A stretch of 64,000 bases of DNA from NCBI RefSeq assembly GCF_004345705.1, contig NZ_SLWV01000004.1, positions 62,001 to 126,000 on the forward strand. The letters are read 5' to 3'. Within the stretch, counting starts at the first letter, position 1; each line of letters begins with the position of its first letter. The position numbers were made by a program, and so were the translations under genes. Under the pieces are notes generated by a model, which saw only the letters and a list, made by a program, of their open reading frames with translations, was not told where the DNA came from and searched no databases. Source of the DNA: Marinisporobacter balticus (GTDB lineage: Bacteria > Bacillota > Clostridia > Peptostreptococcales > Thermotaleaceae). This document shows positions 52,639 to 62,297 of the stretch, piece by piece.

Positions 52639-53305
52639 GTTGAGTGAATTGAATCTACAAAATTATCGACCCCTTCGAGATGTAGTTTTTGAAAATTTGA
52701 GAAATGCCATATTAAATGGAGATTTAAAACCAAGTGAGAGATTGATGGAAGTTCAAATTGCAGAGCAGCTAGGAGTAAGTAGAACACCTGTTAGAGAAGC
52801 CATTAGGAAATTAGAATTAGAAGGTCTTGTGATTATGGTTGCAAGAAAAGGTGCTTATGTGGCAGATGTATCTATAAAGGATATTTTAGATGTACTAGAA
52901 GTAAGAAGTGTGCTAGAAGGTCTGGCAGCTTCTTTAGCTGCTGAGAGGATGGCAGAAGAAGAACTAGAGAAACTAGAATTAATATCCTATCATTTTAAGA
53001 GATGTCTAGAAAGTGGAGATACGGATGGGATGATCGAAAAGGATATGCAATTTCATGATGCGATTCTTTATTCTACACGTAATGCAAAGCTTATTCAGAT
53101 TTCACAAGGATTACAAGAGCAAGTGCAACGATTTAGAATCACTTATTTTGTAGAATACAATCAATCAAAAGAAGTTCTTTCAGAACATCAACAGATTCTT
53201 GAGTCCATTGCCAACAGGGATGCAGAAAAAGCACAAAAAGCAGCACAACACCATATCGAGGAGCTTGAAAACATTATTGTAAAATTCGCCAATAAAACAA
53301 AATAG
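52625..53305 (+). CDS. GntR family (FadR-type) transcriptional regulator
   Basis: 226 residues from the ATG at 52625, overlapping the ispE end. A second ATG lies two codons later. The winged helix is clear: LRNAILNGDLKPSERLMEVQIAEQLGVSRTPVREAIRKLELEGLV. The C-terminal FCD domain shows VRSVLEGLAASLAAERM, then DMQFHDAILYS and SEHQQILESIANRDAEKA, carrying the metal-binding His positions. The ligand is unknown. It is followed by a terminator. Confidence 0.92.
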   Translation: MLMNRLSELNLQNYRPLRDVVFENLRNAILNGDLKPSERLMEVQIAEQLGVSRTPVREAIRKLELEGLVIMVARKGAYVADVSIKDILDVLEVRSVLEGLAASLAAERMAEEELEKLELISYHFKRCLESGDTDGMIEKDMQFHDAILYSTRNAKLIQISQGLQEQVQRFRITYFVEYNQSKEVLSEHQQILESIANRDAEKAQKAAQHHIEELENIIVKFANKTK

Positions 53306-53318
53306 AAGGACTATTTAG

Positions 53319-53350
53319 AAGAACCGTTCGTTTTAGCGGTTCTTTTTGTA
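53319..53350 (+). terminator. Terminator after the GntR gene
   Basis: AAGAACCG (53319-53326) pairs with CGGTTCTT (53337-53344), then TTTG. Confidence 0.85.
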
Positions 53351-53414
53351 TATATTTACCTAAATATGTGAACATTATATTAAGTACATTATTTTTAAAG
53401 AAGGTGATAAGGCT

Positions 53415-53633
53415 TTGTCAAAATGGATGATTATTTTTTATGAAGAGATCAAAGAATTCTATACCCTATATTTGTTATTTATGGCTATAGGCATTGGTTT
53501 ATTTTGCTTGATTGTAGATTATAGATATTTAAAGAAAAAGAAATTGAGAAAAGAAGCCCGAATTTGTAAAGGGATAGGATATACATACATAATAGGTGGT
53601 GTCTTGGTATATATAATTTTTCGTATATTTTGA
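53415..53633 (+). CDS. Small two-helix membrane protein before gerA (CLC_0170-like)
   Basis: 72 residues, TTG start after AAGGTGATAAGGC. Two membrane helices (LYLLFMAIGIGLFCLIV and YTYIIGGVLVYIIFRIF) are separated by a strongly basic loop (RYLKKKKLRKEAR). It resembles the small CLC_0170-type proteins of Clostridia. It is 50 bp upstream of gerA and so may belong to the germinant receptor unit. No function is established. Confidence 0.7.
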   Translation: MSKWMIIFYEEIKEFYTLYLLFMAIGIGLFCLIVDYRYLKKKKLRKEARICKGIGYTYIIGGVLVYIIFRIF

Positions 53634-53683
53634 TGAAATGGTAATTTAGCAGGAGCGGATCTTTAAGTAAAGGAGGAGATGCT

Positions 53684-55273
53684 ATGGGATTTTTTGAAGA
53701 TTTATTTGCAGATAAAAAGGAAGATGAGAGAATAAAAATGCCTGTTAAAAAGGATTATCAAGAAAATTTAGATAAGATAAAAGAAATATTGGGTAGTTGT
53801 GATGATGTAATCTACAGAGAATTTAATATGGCGAAAGAGCAAAAACTGAAATGTGTAGCGATCTATGCGGAAGGCCTTATAGATACAAATTTATTAAATG
53901 ATTACGTATTAAGAAATATAATGGGTTTATCTCTAGATACAGACATTGAATTTCGTAGTGTAAAACAAAAAATATATGAAGCCGTAAAGGATGGGGTTAT
54001 TGCGGTATCAGATATTAAGGAAGTGGATGATATTAATGCGGGTATTGATAGCATTTTATCAGGAGATACGGTATTGATTTTAGACAAATGGGATAAAATT
54101 TTAGTGATTGCTTCAAAAGGATGGCCGATGAGAGGGGTTAGTGAACCTTCCACTGAAACGGTTATCCGTGGACCGAGTGATGGCTTCACAGAAACACTCA
54201 GAATAAATACAGCATTGGTAAGAAGAAGAATTCGGGATCCTAAATTTAAGATCAAGCAAATGCAGTTAGGACAAAGATCTAAAACAGATATAGCCATTAT
54301 GTATATAGAAGAGACTGTTAATAAATCCATATTAAAAATGGTGAAGGAGAGATTGGACAAAATAAATATTGATGCTATTTTAGAAAGTGGTTATGTAGAA
54401 CAACTCATAGAAGATGACTGGCGATCTCCTTTTCCACAAATCCAGCATACACAAAGACCAGATGTTGTGGCAGCGGGACTTTATGAAGGACGTATTGCAC
54501 TCATTATTGATAATACGCCCTTTTCATTATTGGTACCAGCAACGATTGTTACATTACTGCAATCTCCAGAAGACTATAATGAAAGATTTTTTATTGGTTC
54601 AGCTATTAGAATATTGAGATTTTTGAGTATCGTTATCGCGCTATTATTACCTAGTTTCTATATTGCTGTTACTTCCTATCATCCAGGCATGTTACCTACA
54701 GATCTAGCGTTATATGTAGCTGGAAGCAGAATGAATGTACCTTTTCCAGCTTTTATAGAAGCTTTTATTATGGAAGCAGCCTTTGAAGTATTAAGAGAGG
54801 CAGGGGTTCGGTTACCAGGTGCCATTGGCGGTACAATTGGTATTGTTGGAGGACTTGTACTAGGTCAAGCTGCAGTACAAGCAGGTATTGTTAGTCCTCT
54901 TATGGTGATTGTGGTTGCCCTTACTGCAATAGCAGCTTATACGACACCGAATTATAGTATTGCTATATCTTTCCGATTATTACGATTTGTTTTGATGATA
55001 TTTTCAGGCGTTCTAGGATTATATGGGATTATCTTAGGCTTAATTCTTATTTTCACGCATTTATGTAATTTAAAGAGTTTTGGAGTACCTTATCTAAGTC
55101 CTTTTGTAGCGAGCGAGATGACCATGAAAGACTTTAAGGATGTGTTTGTTAGAGTACCCCTTCGTATGATGAAAAAAAGGCCAGAATTTTTGCATAGAAG
55201 TGATAGTGATCGATTGGGAAAAATGAGACAAGATATAAAAATAGAGGGTGGTGATAGTAATGGAGAGGAATAA
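53684..55273 (+). CDS. gerA: Spore germinant receptor subunit A
   Basis: 529 residues. A soluble N-terminal domain to about residue 240 is followed by the conserved segment PFPQIQHTQRPDVVAAGLYEGRIALIIDNTPFSL. About five membrane helices follow, with LPGAIGGTIGIVGGLVLGQAAV. Located in the inner spore membrane, with B and C subunits encoded next. The specific paralogue name and germinant cannot be told. Start after AAAGGAGGAGATGCT. Confidence 0.94.
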   Translation: MGFFEDLFADKKEDERIKMPVKKDYQENLDKIKEILGSCDDVIYREFNMAKEQKLKCVAIYAEGLIDTNLLNDYVLRNIMGLSLDTDIEFRSVKQKIYEAVKDGVIAVSDIKEVDDINAGIDSILSGDTVLILDKWDKILVIASKGWPMRGVSEPSTETVIRGPSDGFTETLRINTALVRRRIRDPKFKIKQMQLGQRSKTDIAIMYIEETVNKSILKMVKERLDKINIDAILESGYVEQLIEDDWRSPFPQIQHTQRPDVVAAGLYEGRIALIIDNTPFSLLVPATIVTLLQSPEDYNERFFIGSAIRILRFLSIVIALLLPSFYIAVTSYHPGMLPTDLALYVAGSRMNVPFPAFIEAFIMEAAFEVLREAGVRLPGAIGGTIGIVGGLVLGQAAVQAGIVSPLMVIVVALTAIAAYTTPNYSIAISFRLLRFVLMIFSGVLGLYGIILGLILIFTHLCNLKSFGVPYLSPFVASEMTMKDFKDVFVRVPLRMMKKRPEFLHRSDSDRLGKMRQDIKIEGGDSNGEE

Positions 55274-56366
55274 TGATCAGATTTCAAGTGTACAATTGGG
55301 AATGATTCTTTCTGTTACCATTATTGGGGTAGGAATTTTAACTCTTCCGAGGGTACTTACAGAAGCAGTGGGGCCTGATGGATGGATTGTTCTTTTAATC
55401 GGTGGTTTTATGACACTAGTCATTGGCATATTGATGGCAAAACTCGTAAAAAAGTTTCCTCAGAAAAGCATTGAGCAAATAAGCAGTTCGTTGATAGGGA
55501 AGTTTTTAGGTAAAATCATCTCGATTGGATTTTGTATTTACCTTATTATTCTTGCAGCTATTGAAACAAGAATTTGTGGAGAAATAGTAAAAGCATATTT
55601 ACTTTTGCATACCCCTATAGAGATATTGATGATTACTTTATTGTTTACAGCTTCCTATTTGGCTAGAAGTGGAATAGAACCTATTGCAAGAATGGCACAG
55701 ATTATTTTCCCTATGGTCATTGTTATTGCGATAGGAATGATATTACCTGTTATTCCAGAAATTGATTTGAGTAATTTTCTTCCTGTGTTTAAGACACCAC
55801 TGGTTAAAATCTTAAAAGCGATTCCCATTGGTTTTTTTAGTTTCATAGGAATAGAATTAATACTTATATTTTCACAATTTGTAATAGATAAAAAAAATAT
55901 AAAAAAACATGCTTGTTTAACGGTAGGGATGGTGTTAGCCATCTATATGTGTATACTTATTGTGACGGTTGGCAGATTTGGAATCATAGAAACTACCCAT
56001 ACTATATGGCCATCACTAGAAATTTTTAAGACTGTGGATTTACCAGGTGCTTTCATAGAAAATATTGAAATTTTTATCATTGCCATATGGATTTTTTCAG
56101 TATTTATGACATTAGCAGGAGCGTACTTTGGTGCTAGTTTACTGTTAAGTGGTGCTTTAGGATCGAAGGAGCAAAATTACTTTGTTTTACCGATATTACC
56201 CCTTATCTATTATCTTGCTTTGATCCCCGATAATATTGCACAGGCAGGAGATTATATGGATAAATTCTCAAATTATTTGGTGCCAGTTTATGTAATTCTG
56301 TTGCCTATTTTGTTTTTGATTATAAGTGTTTTAAAAAAAAGCAAAGGGGGGAAGACGGGTGCGTAA
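55260..56366 (+). CDS. gerB: Spore germinant receptor subunit B
   Basis: 368 residues from the ATG at 55260, within the end of gerA. Ten hydrophobic segments form an amino-acid-permease-type fold, starting QLGMILSVTIIGVGILTLPRVL. It is thought to bind the germinant amino acid. Overlaps gerC by eight bases. Confidence 0.93.
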   Translation: MERNNDQISSVQLGMILSVTIIGVGILTLPRVLTEAVGPDGWIVLLIGGFMTLVIGILMAKLVKKFPQKSIEQISSSLIGKFLGKIISIGFCIYLIILAAIETRICGEIVKAYLLLHTPIEILMITLLFTASYLARSGIEPIARMAQIIFPMVIVIAIGMILPVIPEIDLSNFLPVFKTPLVKILKAIPIGFFSFIGIELILIFSQFVIDKKNIKKHACLTVGMVLAIYMCILIVTVGRFGIIETTHTIWPSLEIFKTVDLPGAFIENIEIFIIAIWIFSVFMTLAGAYFGASLLLSGALGSKEQNYFVLPILPLIYYLALIPDNIAQAGDYMDKFSNYLVPVYVILLPILFLIISVLKKSKGGKTGA

Positions 56367-57531
56367 ATGGAGAATGCTTTGCATTGGGATCATCAGCAGT
56401 CTATTGATTACAGGGTGCTGGGATAAAGTGGAAATTGAAAAAAGAGCGTTTGTTGCGCTAATAGGGATAGATAAATTTGATAGTAAAGATGGTAAAAAAA
56501 ATAAAGATTCAGATAAAACAAAGGAATCTCAGGATATTTCAAGAAACAAATATGTCATTACGATTGCATATCCTAATACAGGGGTAATTGCAGGAAAAGG
56601 AGAGGGAGAATCTAAATATATATATGCTTCTGTAGGACAAAATATACGTGATATATTGGGCAGTTTAAATAATAGAATAGCGAGGGTAATGTTCTTTCGC
56701 CATACAAAAGCCATTGTTCTTGGAAAGGCTTTAGCGAGTGACGAAAAGATGCTACGTGAAGTATTAGATGCTATAGAAAGAAGCCCTGAAATAGGTAGAA
56801 AGATAAATTTGATGATTACACCAGGAGAAGCAAAAGAAATACTGAACACGTCAACAAAAGATGAGCCTGTTCTTGGACTGTTTATTCGAGAATTGATGGA
56901 GCAAAGTAAGAGATCTGCAAGAATGGCGGATGCAGATTTTGGATATATTCTACGAAGTTTACATGAAAGTAAGGTTGCAATTACACCAAGGATTCTTTCT
57001 TCAAAGGATCAATTTAAAATTGCAGGATCTGCTGTGTTGAAAAATTTTAAAATGGTTGGAGAGTTAGGAGAATTAGAAACAAGAAATGTAATGTTTATGT
57101 TTGATAAGATTCAGAGTACTGTAATTAATGTAAAGGTAGACGATTTGATTATTCCAATAGGAATGACAGACTCAAAAACAAAAATGAAAGTATTTGAAAA
57201 GGATGGAGAATTATATACTTCCTTCGACATAGAAGCAGAAGGGGATTTAGAACAGCATATGTTTGAAGTAAAAGGTCAACCCCTTGATAATAAATATATC
57301 CAAAAGGTAGAAAAAATCGCATCCAAAACTTTTGAAAAACAAATAGAAGCAACTTATAAAAAGATACAAAAAGATTTTGGGGCAGATTTGGTGCAGGCTG
57401 GTGAATATTTGAGAAAACATGAACCAGATACATGGAAAAAAGTTGAAAAAGATTGGGATGAAATCTTTCCTACTACAAAAGTAAAGGTAAATGTAGCCAT
57501 AAAAATAAGAAGAATCGGTGTTACCCAATAA
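56359..57531 (+). CDS. gerC: Spore germinant receptor subunit C (lipoprotein)
   Basis: 390 residues, GTG start after AAAGGGGGGAAGACGG. Signal peptide with lipobox LLITGCW (Cys near residue 20). Family motifs are WDKVEIEKRAFVALIGID and GEAKEILNTSTKDEPVLGLFI. It completes the receptor on the outer face of the inner spore membrane. Confidence 0.94.
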   Translation: MRKWRMLCIGIISSLLITGCWDKVEIEKRAFVALIGIDKFDSKDGKKNKDSDKTKESQDISRNKYVITIAYPNTGVIAGKGEGESKYIYASVGQNIRDILGSLNNRIARVMFFRHTKAIVLGKALASDEKMLREVLDAIERSPEIGRKINLMITPGEAKEILNTSTKDEPVLGLFIRELMEQSKRSARMADADFGYILRSLHESKVAITPRILSSKDQFKIAGSAVLKNFKMVGELGELETRNVMFMFDKIQSTVINVKVDDLIIPIGMTDSKTKMKVFEKDGELYTSFDIEAEGDLEQHMFEVKGQPLDNKYIQKVEKIASKTFEKQIEATYKKIQKDFGADLVQAGEYLRKHEPDTWKKVEKDWDEIFPTTKVKVNVAIKIRRIGVTQ

Positions 57532-57624
57532 TTCCCAAGGAAAAATATATATAAATGAGTTTAAAATTTCCCCTATTTGTTAATACTGAAAGTATAATAA
57601 AAGATTAGCAATCGGGGGGTTTTT

Positions 57625-58320
57625 ATGGAAAAGTTTTTGAAAAATATCTGTGTGCATAAAGCAAAAATGAACTTTGTGATAGGAATTATATTGATAACAT
57701 TTATAACCGTTGGATTTTATTTTTTTACACATGATGTATATGAAAATCAAAAGAGTTACAAGAAACAAATGATTCGATTTCATGTGCTTGCGAATAGTGA
57801 TTCTCCACAGGATCAAGCATTGAAGTTAAAGGTAAGGGATCGTATTATTGAGGAAATGAATCCTAAGTTTGAAGGATCAAAGAGCTTAGATCAAACAAGA
57901 GGCATTATTAAAAGAAATATTAAAAATATAGAAGTGATTGCCATGGATACAATCAAGGAAGATAATCGTGATTATGAAGTGAAAGCAACATTGGCAGAAG
58001 TTGATTTTCCAACGAAAAACTATGGAAGTATTACATTACCTGCTGGAAATTATGAAGCACTCCGAGTGGTCATCGGAAAAGGAGAAGGCGCAAATTGGTG
58101 GTGTGTGTTGTTTCCTCCACTATGCTTTATAGATACAAAGAATGGATTGACCAATGAGAAAACAAAAAAAGAAATGATGAATGTATTGACAGAAGAAGAA
58201 TTTAAAATGATTAGTACAGCTAAAAGTGAGGATCGTATACCTATAAAATTAAAATTTAAAACGGTAGAGATTTTAGAGGAAGCAAAATTGAAATTGAATA
58301 AAGTGGTAGGGATGAAATAA
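57625..58320 (+). CDS. spoIIR: Stage II sporulation protein R
   Basis: 231 residues. N-terminal membrane segment (FVIGIILITFITVGFYFF), then the SpoIIR signature MIRFHVLANSDSPQDQALKLKVRD. Later parts are LPAGNYEALRVVIGKGEGANWWCVLFPPLCFID. It is secreted from the forespore and triggers SpoIIGA to process pro-sigma-E. Start after CGGGGGGTTTTT, terminator follows. Confidence 0.95.
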   Translation: MEKFLKNICVHKAKMNFVIGIILITFITVGFYFFTHDVYENQKSYKKQMIRFHVLANSDSPQDQALKLKVRDRIIEEMNPKFEGSKSLDQTRGIIKRNIKNIEVIAMDTIKEDNRDYEVKATLAEVDFPTKNYGSITLPAGNYEALRVVIGKGEGANWWCVLFPPLCFIDTKNGLTNEKTKKEMMNVLTEEEFKMISTAKSEDRIPIKLKFKTVEILEEAKLKLNKVVGMK

Positions 58321-58326
58321 TTAATA

Positions 58327-58365
58327 AATACTGAGGGAAAGATAGACCCTCAGTATTTTGTTTTT
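58327..58365 (+). terminator. Terminator after spoIIR
   Basis: AATACTGAGGG (58327-58337) pairs with 58347-58357, followed by TTGTTTTTC. Confidence 0.92.
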
Positions 58366-58543
58366 CAAAAAACATATATCTTATTCTTGTATAATTGATG
58401 CAGTACTGATGAAAAATAAAATCATACAAAAAGAACTTAAAAATAGGTATCAGAAGTATTTATTGTATTGAAAGAAAACTAAGACGTTAGTAGTTCATCA
58501 CTAAAGATGATTTGCTAATAGCGAAATGAAGGGAGGAAGGAAG

Positions 58544-59251
58544 ATGAAAAGAAAAACATTTTGCATAAGCCTATTACTTATTATTGTTTCCCTATGTTTT
58601 TCTTTAGCTGTTGATAGCTATTTTAATATAGGCGTTGCTCAGGGGACGCTATATTGGGGGTCTAGTGGATCAGAAGTAAAGACGCTACAGACAAAACTAA
58701 AGAACTGGGGATATTATGATGGGCCGATTGACAGTGTGTTTGGGGGAGGAACCTTTGAAGCAGTGAAAAAATTTCAAACAAAAAATGGATTGACAGCGGA
58801 TGGCGTAGTAGGAGCAGCGACAGCAGAAAAATTAGGCATTCCTACAAAAAACGAAGCGAAGGAAGCTACATATCAACCTAGTAGTAAAGGTGCAGCAAGA
58901 AATGATGAAATCAGTTTATTGGCAAAAGCCATAACAGGGGAAGCAAGAGGAGAGCCATACACAGGGCAAGTTGCTGTGGGCGCTGTTGTTTTAAATCGAA
59001 CAAGACATCCTTCGTTTCCCAATACGATTGCAGGGGTGATCTATCAACCAGGAGCATTTACAGCAGTAAGTGATGGACAAATTAATTTAGCGCCTGCTGA
59101 GAGTTGTGTAAAAGCAGCACAGGATGCATTAAATGGATGGGATCCAACGGGAGGATGTAGATATTATTGGAATCCTGCGACCGCTACAAGTAAATGGATT
59201 TGGTCTAGGAAAGTAATCAAAAAAATAGGCAAACACTGGTTTGGTAATTGA
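58544..59251 (+). CDS. sleB: Spore cortex-lytic enzyme SleB
   Basis: 235 residues from the ATG at 58544, after GGGAGGAAGGAAG. Signal peptide, then peptidoglycan-binding domain (GSSGSEVKTLQTKLKNWGYY; FGGGTFEAVKKFQTKNGL). The Hydrolase_2 domain starts LLAKAITGEARGEPYTGQVA, where the Glu of GEARGE is catalytic. It is a lytic transglycosylase acting on cortex during germination. Paired with ypeB, 13 bp downstream. Confidence 0.95.
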   Translation: MKRKTFCISLLLIIVSLCFSLAVDSYFNIGVAQGTLYWGSSGSEVKTLQTKLKNWGYYDGPIDSVFGGGTFEAVKKFQTKNGLTADGVVGAATAEKLGIPTKNEAKEATYQPSSKGAARNDEISLLAKAITGEARGEPYTGQVAVGAVVLNRTRHPSFPNTIAGVIYQPGAFTAVSDGQINLAPAESCVKAAQDALNGWDPTGGCRYYWNPATATSKWIWSRKVIKKIGKHWFGN

Positions 59252-59264
59252 GGAGGTGAACAAT

Positions 59265-60629
59265 ATGAAAAAGTATATCTTACCCATTGTTCTTACTGTA
59301 GCTTTATTAACTACTGGCATATGGGGATACAATCAATATAAAGAAAAAAATGAGTACTATATATTTTTAGACAATCAGTTTCAAAGAATGTATTATGATT
59401 TAACAGGAAGTGTAGAAACGATTACAACAGATTTATCAAAATTAATGGTCTCTTCTCAAACAAAAGAGAATATTGTACTATATTCAAATATATGGCAAAA
59501 TGCATACAATGCACAAGAAAAACTGTCGCAACTTCCTATCAAACATGCAGATATCACAAAGACAGAAAAATTTCTAAGTCAATTAGGTGATTATACCTTT
59601 GCTATGGCAAAAATAAGCATTAGTGATAAGCCATTGGGAGATAAAGAGATTGATAATTTAGAAAAATTGCATAATTATGCGTTGAAGTTATCACAGGATC
59701 TACAGGATCTACAGAAGAAAGCATTAAAAGGGACGATATGGAAAGGGGAACTCAGAAAAAAAGGAAGTAAAGAATTGAATCAAGAAGCAGAAAAGGAAAA
59801 TCCAATTCAATTGAAGTTTAATAAATTTGAAGAAAGAATGGTAGAGTATCCAGAACTTATTTATGATGGCCCTTTTTCAGAACATGTTATTGAAGGTGTT
59901 CGACCAAGATTAAAAGGACCGGAAATCACACAAAAAGAGGCGGAGAAAAAAGTCATTGAATTTTTAGGCGGAGGAAAAATTGACAAAGTAGAAAAAACGA
60001 CAAATGGAAAAGGAAGAATTGATACATACAGCTTTGAGGTCATACCTAAAAATCAGGAATCAGGAAAGGGAAATTCAGTATATATAGATATTACGCAAAG
60101 AAATGGATATGTTGCATGGATATTAAATAACCGAGAAGTAAAAAAAACAAATATTTCACCAAAACAAGCTATAAAATATGCATCAAAATTTTTAGAAGAG
60201 AAAGGGTTTAAAAACATGGAACCTACGTATACAGTAAGATACGATGGCGTTGTATTGGTCAATTATGTATACAAACAAGAAGATGTTTTCATGTATCCTG
60301 ACTTAATAAAAGTAAAGGTAGCTTTAGACAATGGAGAAATTGTAGGGTTTGATTCAACACACTTTCTAACAACAAACTATAAAAGAGATATCAAAAAACC
60401 AAAACAAACAGCTAAGCAGGCAAGAGAAAAAATAAGCTTGCGTGCACAAGTAGAAAAAGATCCACAGCTTTGTATTATTCCTACAAGTTCTTTTGGAGAA
60501 ATTTATTGTTATGAATTTGAAGCAAGCTACAAAGGCGATCAGTTTTTAATCTATATTAATGCGAACACGGGAGAAGAAGAAAAAATTCTAAAACTTATCA
60601 AAAGTGAAAATGGTACACTAATGATATAA
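59265..60629 (+). CDS. ypeB: Germination protein YpeB
   Basis: 454 residues from the ATG at 59265, after GAGGAGGTGAACAAT. N-terminal membrane anchor (LPIVLTVALLTTGIWGYN), a helical region, and C-terminal PepSY-type repeats with EITQKEAEKKVIEFLGGG and ISPKQAIKYASKFLEEKGF. It stabilises and localises SleB in the spore. Confidence 0.95.
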   Translation: MKKYILPIVLTVALLTTGIWGYNQYKEKNEYYIFLDNQFQRMYYDLTGSVETITTDLSKLMVSSQTKENIVLYSNIWQNAYNAQEKLSQLPIKHADITKTEKFLSQLGDYTFAMAKISISDKPLGDKEIDNLEKLHNYALKLSQDLQDLQKKALKGTIWKGELRKKGSKELNQEAEKENPIQLKFNKFEERMVEYPELIYDGPFSEHVIEGVRPRLKGPEITQKEAEKKVIEFLGGGKIDKVEKTTNGKGRIDTYSFEVIPKNQESGKGNSVYIDITQRNGYVAWILNNREVKKTNISPKQAIKYASKFLEEKGFKNMEPTYTVRYDGVVLVNYVYKQEDVFMYPDLIKVKVALDNGEIVGFDSTHFLTTNYKRDIKKPKQTAKQAREKISLRAQVEKDPQLCIIPTSSFGEIYCYEFEASYKGDQFLIYINANTGEEEKILKLIKSENGTLMI

Positions 60630-60633
60630 AAAC

Positions 60634-60676
60634 ATGTAGCTTCAGTACTTCTGTACTAAAGCTACATATTTTTTCA
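60634..60676 (+). terminator. Terminator after ypeB
   Basis: ATGTAGCTT-CAGTAC pairs with GTACT-AAGCTACAT with one bulge, followed by ATTTTTT. Confidence 0.9.
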
Positions 60677-60770
60677 TGAAAAAATAATAAAAAATGATTT
60701 GATTAATAAATCCCATAAGTATAGAATATTAATGAATTAAATAAAATAATTCAATTTGGGGGTTTTTATA

Positions 60771-61853
60771 ATGAATAAAAGAATAAATGTAGCTGTTATA
60801 TTTGGGGGTAAATCAGGAGAACATGAAGTGTCCCTTATGTCTGCAACTTCAGTCATAAAAGCTATAGATAAAAAAAAATATAATGTTCTTCCTTTAGGCA
60901 TTACAAAGGAAGGTAGTTGGATGATATACAATGGACCGATTGAAAAAATTGAGTCAGGAGAATGGGAAGTGGCAGCAAAAAAACAATTGGAACAAAACCC
61001 AAATAATAACATACTTTCCATTATGCCATTAGGAGGGAAAAAATCGAAATTGGCAGAACTTGTTGATGTAGTTTTCCCTGTATTACATGGTCCGTTTGGT
61101 GAAGATGGGACCATTCAAGGCTTATTGGAAATGGCAGATATTCCTTATGTAGGTGCAGGTGTGTTAGCTTCTGCAGTAGGAATGGATAAAGTTTATACAA
61201 AACAAATTTTTAAGCAAGCAGGACTACCTGTAGGAAAATATATAGTGATTATGAGGAAAGATTTTAGGGAAAATAAAGAAACTGCTATTCGATTGGTTGA
61301 AGAAAATTTTCAATATCCTATTTTTTTAAAGCCTGCCAACTTAGGATCAAGTGTAGGAATAAGCAAAGCCCATAACCGCGAAGAATTGATCAAGGGTTTG
61401 GAAATGGCAGCAAAACACGATAGAAAAATGCTAGTGGAAACTTTTATAAATGGCAGAGAAATCGAATGTGCAGTTTTAGGAAATGATGATCCAAAGGCTT
61501 CTGTAGCAGGTGAAATTTTACCTTCACATGAGTTTTATGATTACAATGCAAAATATTTTGATGATGGTAATTCAAAAATAGTGATACCTGCAAATATTCC
61601 TAAAGAGAAAGAATTAGAGATTAGAGAGATGGCTGTAAAAGCATACACGGCCATAGATTGCTCAGGGCTTGCAAGAGCGGACTTTTTTTTAGAGAAAGAG
61701 ACAATGAAAATATACATTAATGAAGTAAATACCATGCCAGGTTTTACAAAATATAGTATGTATCCGTTGCTATGGAAAGAAACAGGACTTTCTTATGACC
61801 AACTAATTGATCAATTGATTGGACTCGCAATAGAGCGGTATGAAAATAGATAA
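60771..61853 (+). CDS. ddl: D-alanine--D-alanine ligase
   Basis: 360 residues from the ATG at 60771, after TTGGGGGTTTTTATA. Motifs are VIFGGKSGEHEVSLMSA, VFPVLHGPFGEDGTIQGLLE, the ATP-grasp FLKPANLGSSVGISKA, and INEVNTMPGFTKYSMYP. It makes the D-Ala-D-Ala dipeptide for peptidoglycan. Proximity to sleB-ypeB is probably positional only. Confidence 0.96.
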   Translation: MNKRINVAVIFGGKSGEHEVSLMSATSVIKAIDKKKYNVLPLGITKEGSWMIYNGPIEKIESGEWEVAAKKQLEQNPNNNILSIMPLGGKKSKLAELVDVVFPVLHGPFGEDGTIQGLLEMADIPYVGAGVLASAVGMDKVYTKQIFKQAGLPVGKYIVIMRKDFRENKETAIRLVEENFQYPIFLKPANLGSSVGISKAHNREELIKGLEMAAKHDRKMLVETFINGREIECAVLGNDDPKASVAGEILPSHEFYDYNAKYFDDGNSKIVIPANIPKEKELEIREMAVKAYTAIDCSGLARADFFLEKETMKIYINEVNTMPGFTKYSMYPLLWKETGLSYDQLIDQLIGLAIERYENR

Positions 61854-61868
61854 GAATGAGGTGCACAA

Positions 61869-62285
61869 ATGAAGCATGTAATGTTAAAAATAGAAGGGTT
61901 GCAAACAAGCTTGGACGGAGAAGAAAATAGCATTGAATTAGTGACAGAAGGAAAACTTTATGAAAAAGGAAACAGTATATATTTGGTATATGAAGAAACA
62001 GAAATTTCTGGAATGGAAGGATGCACGACAACGGTTAAGCTATCTGAAGACAAAATATCCATGAAAAGATTTGGTGTATTAAAATCAGAAATTGTATTTG
62101 AGAAGGGGAAAAGAACCGTTACAAATTATCCTACACCTTATGGCGTTATGGATATGGAAGTGTTGACAAAGGATATGGGCTATACCATTACAGATGCAAA
62201 TAAAGGGAATGTGTCTATAGAGTATTTTGTGAGTTTACAAGGAATGGCAGAAAGTACAAATAAGTTAAATATAATGATTATGTAA
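61869..62285 (+). CDS. DUF1934 (YwiB-like) beta-barrel protein
   Basis: 138 residues. Pattern SIELVTEGKLYEKGNSIYLVYEETEISGMEGCTTTVKL, then FEKGKRTVTNYPTPYG, matches DUF1934, a small calycin-like barrel of unknown function. In many Firmicutes it sits directly upstream of argS. Here an ArgS-derived gene follows by 12 bp. Confidence 0.9.
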   Translation: MKHVMLKIEGLQTSLDGEENSIELVTEGKLYEKGNSIYLVYEETEISGMEGCTTTVKLSEDKISMKRFGVLKSEIVFEKGKRTVTNYPTPYGVMDMEVLTKDMGYTITDANKGNVSIEYFVSLQGMAESTNKLNIMIM

Positions 62286-62297
62286 GAGAGATGAAGC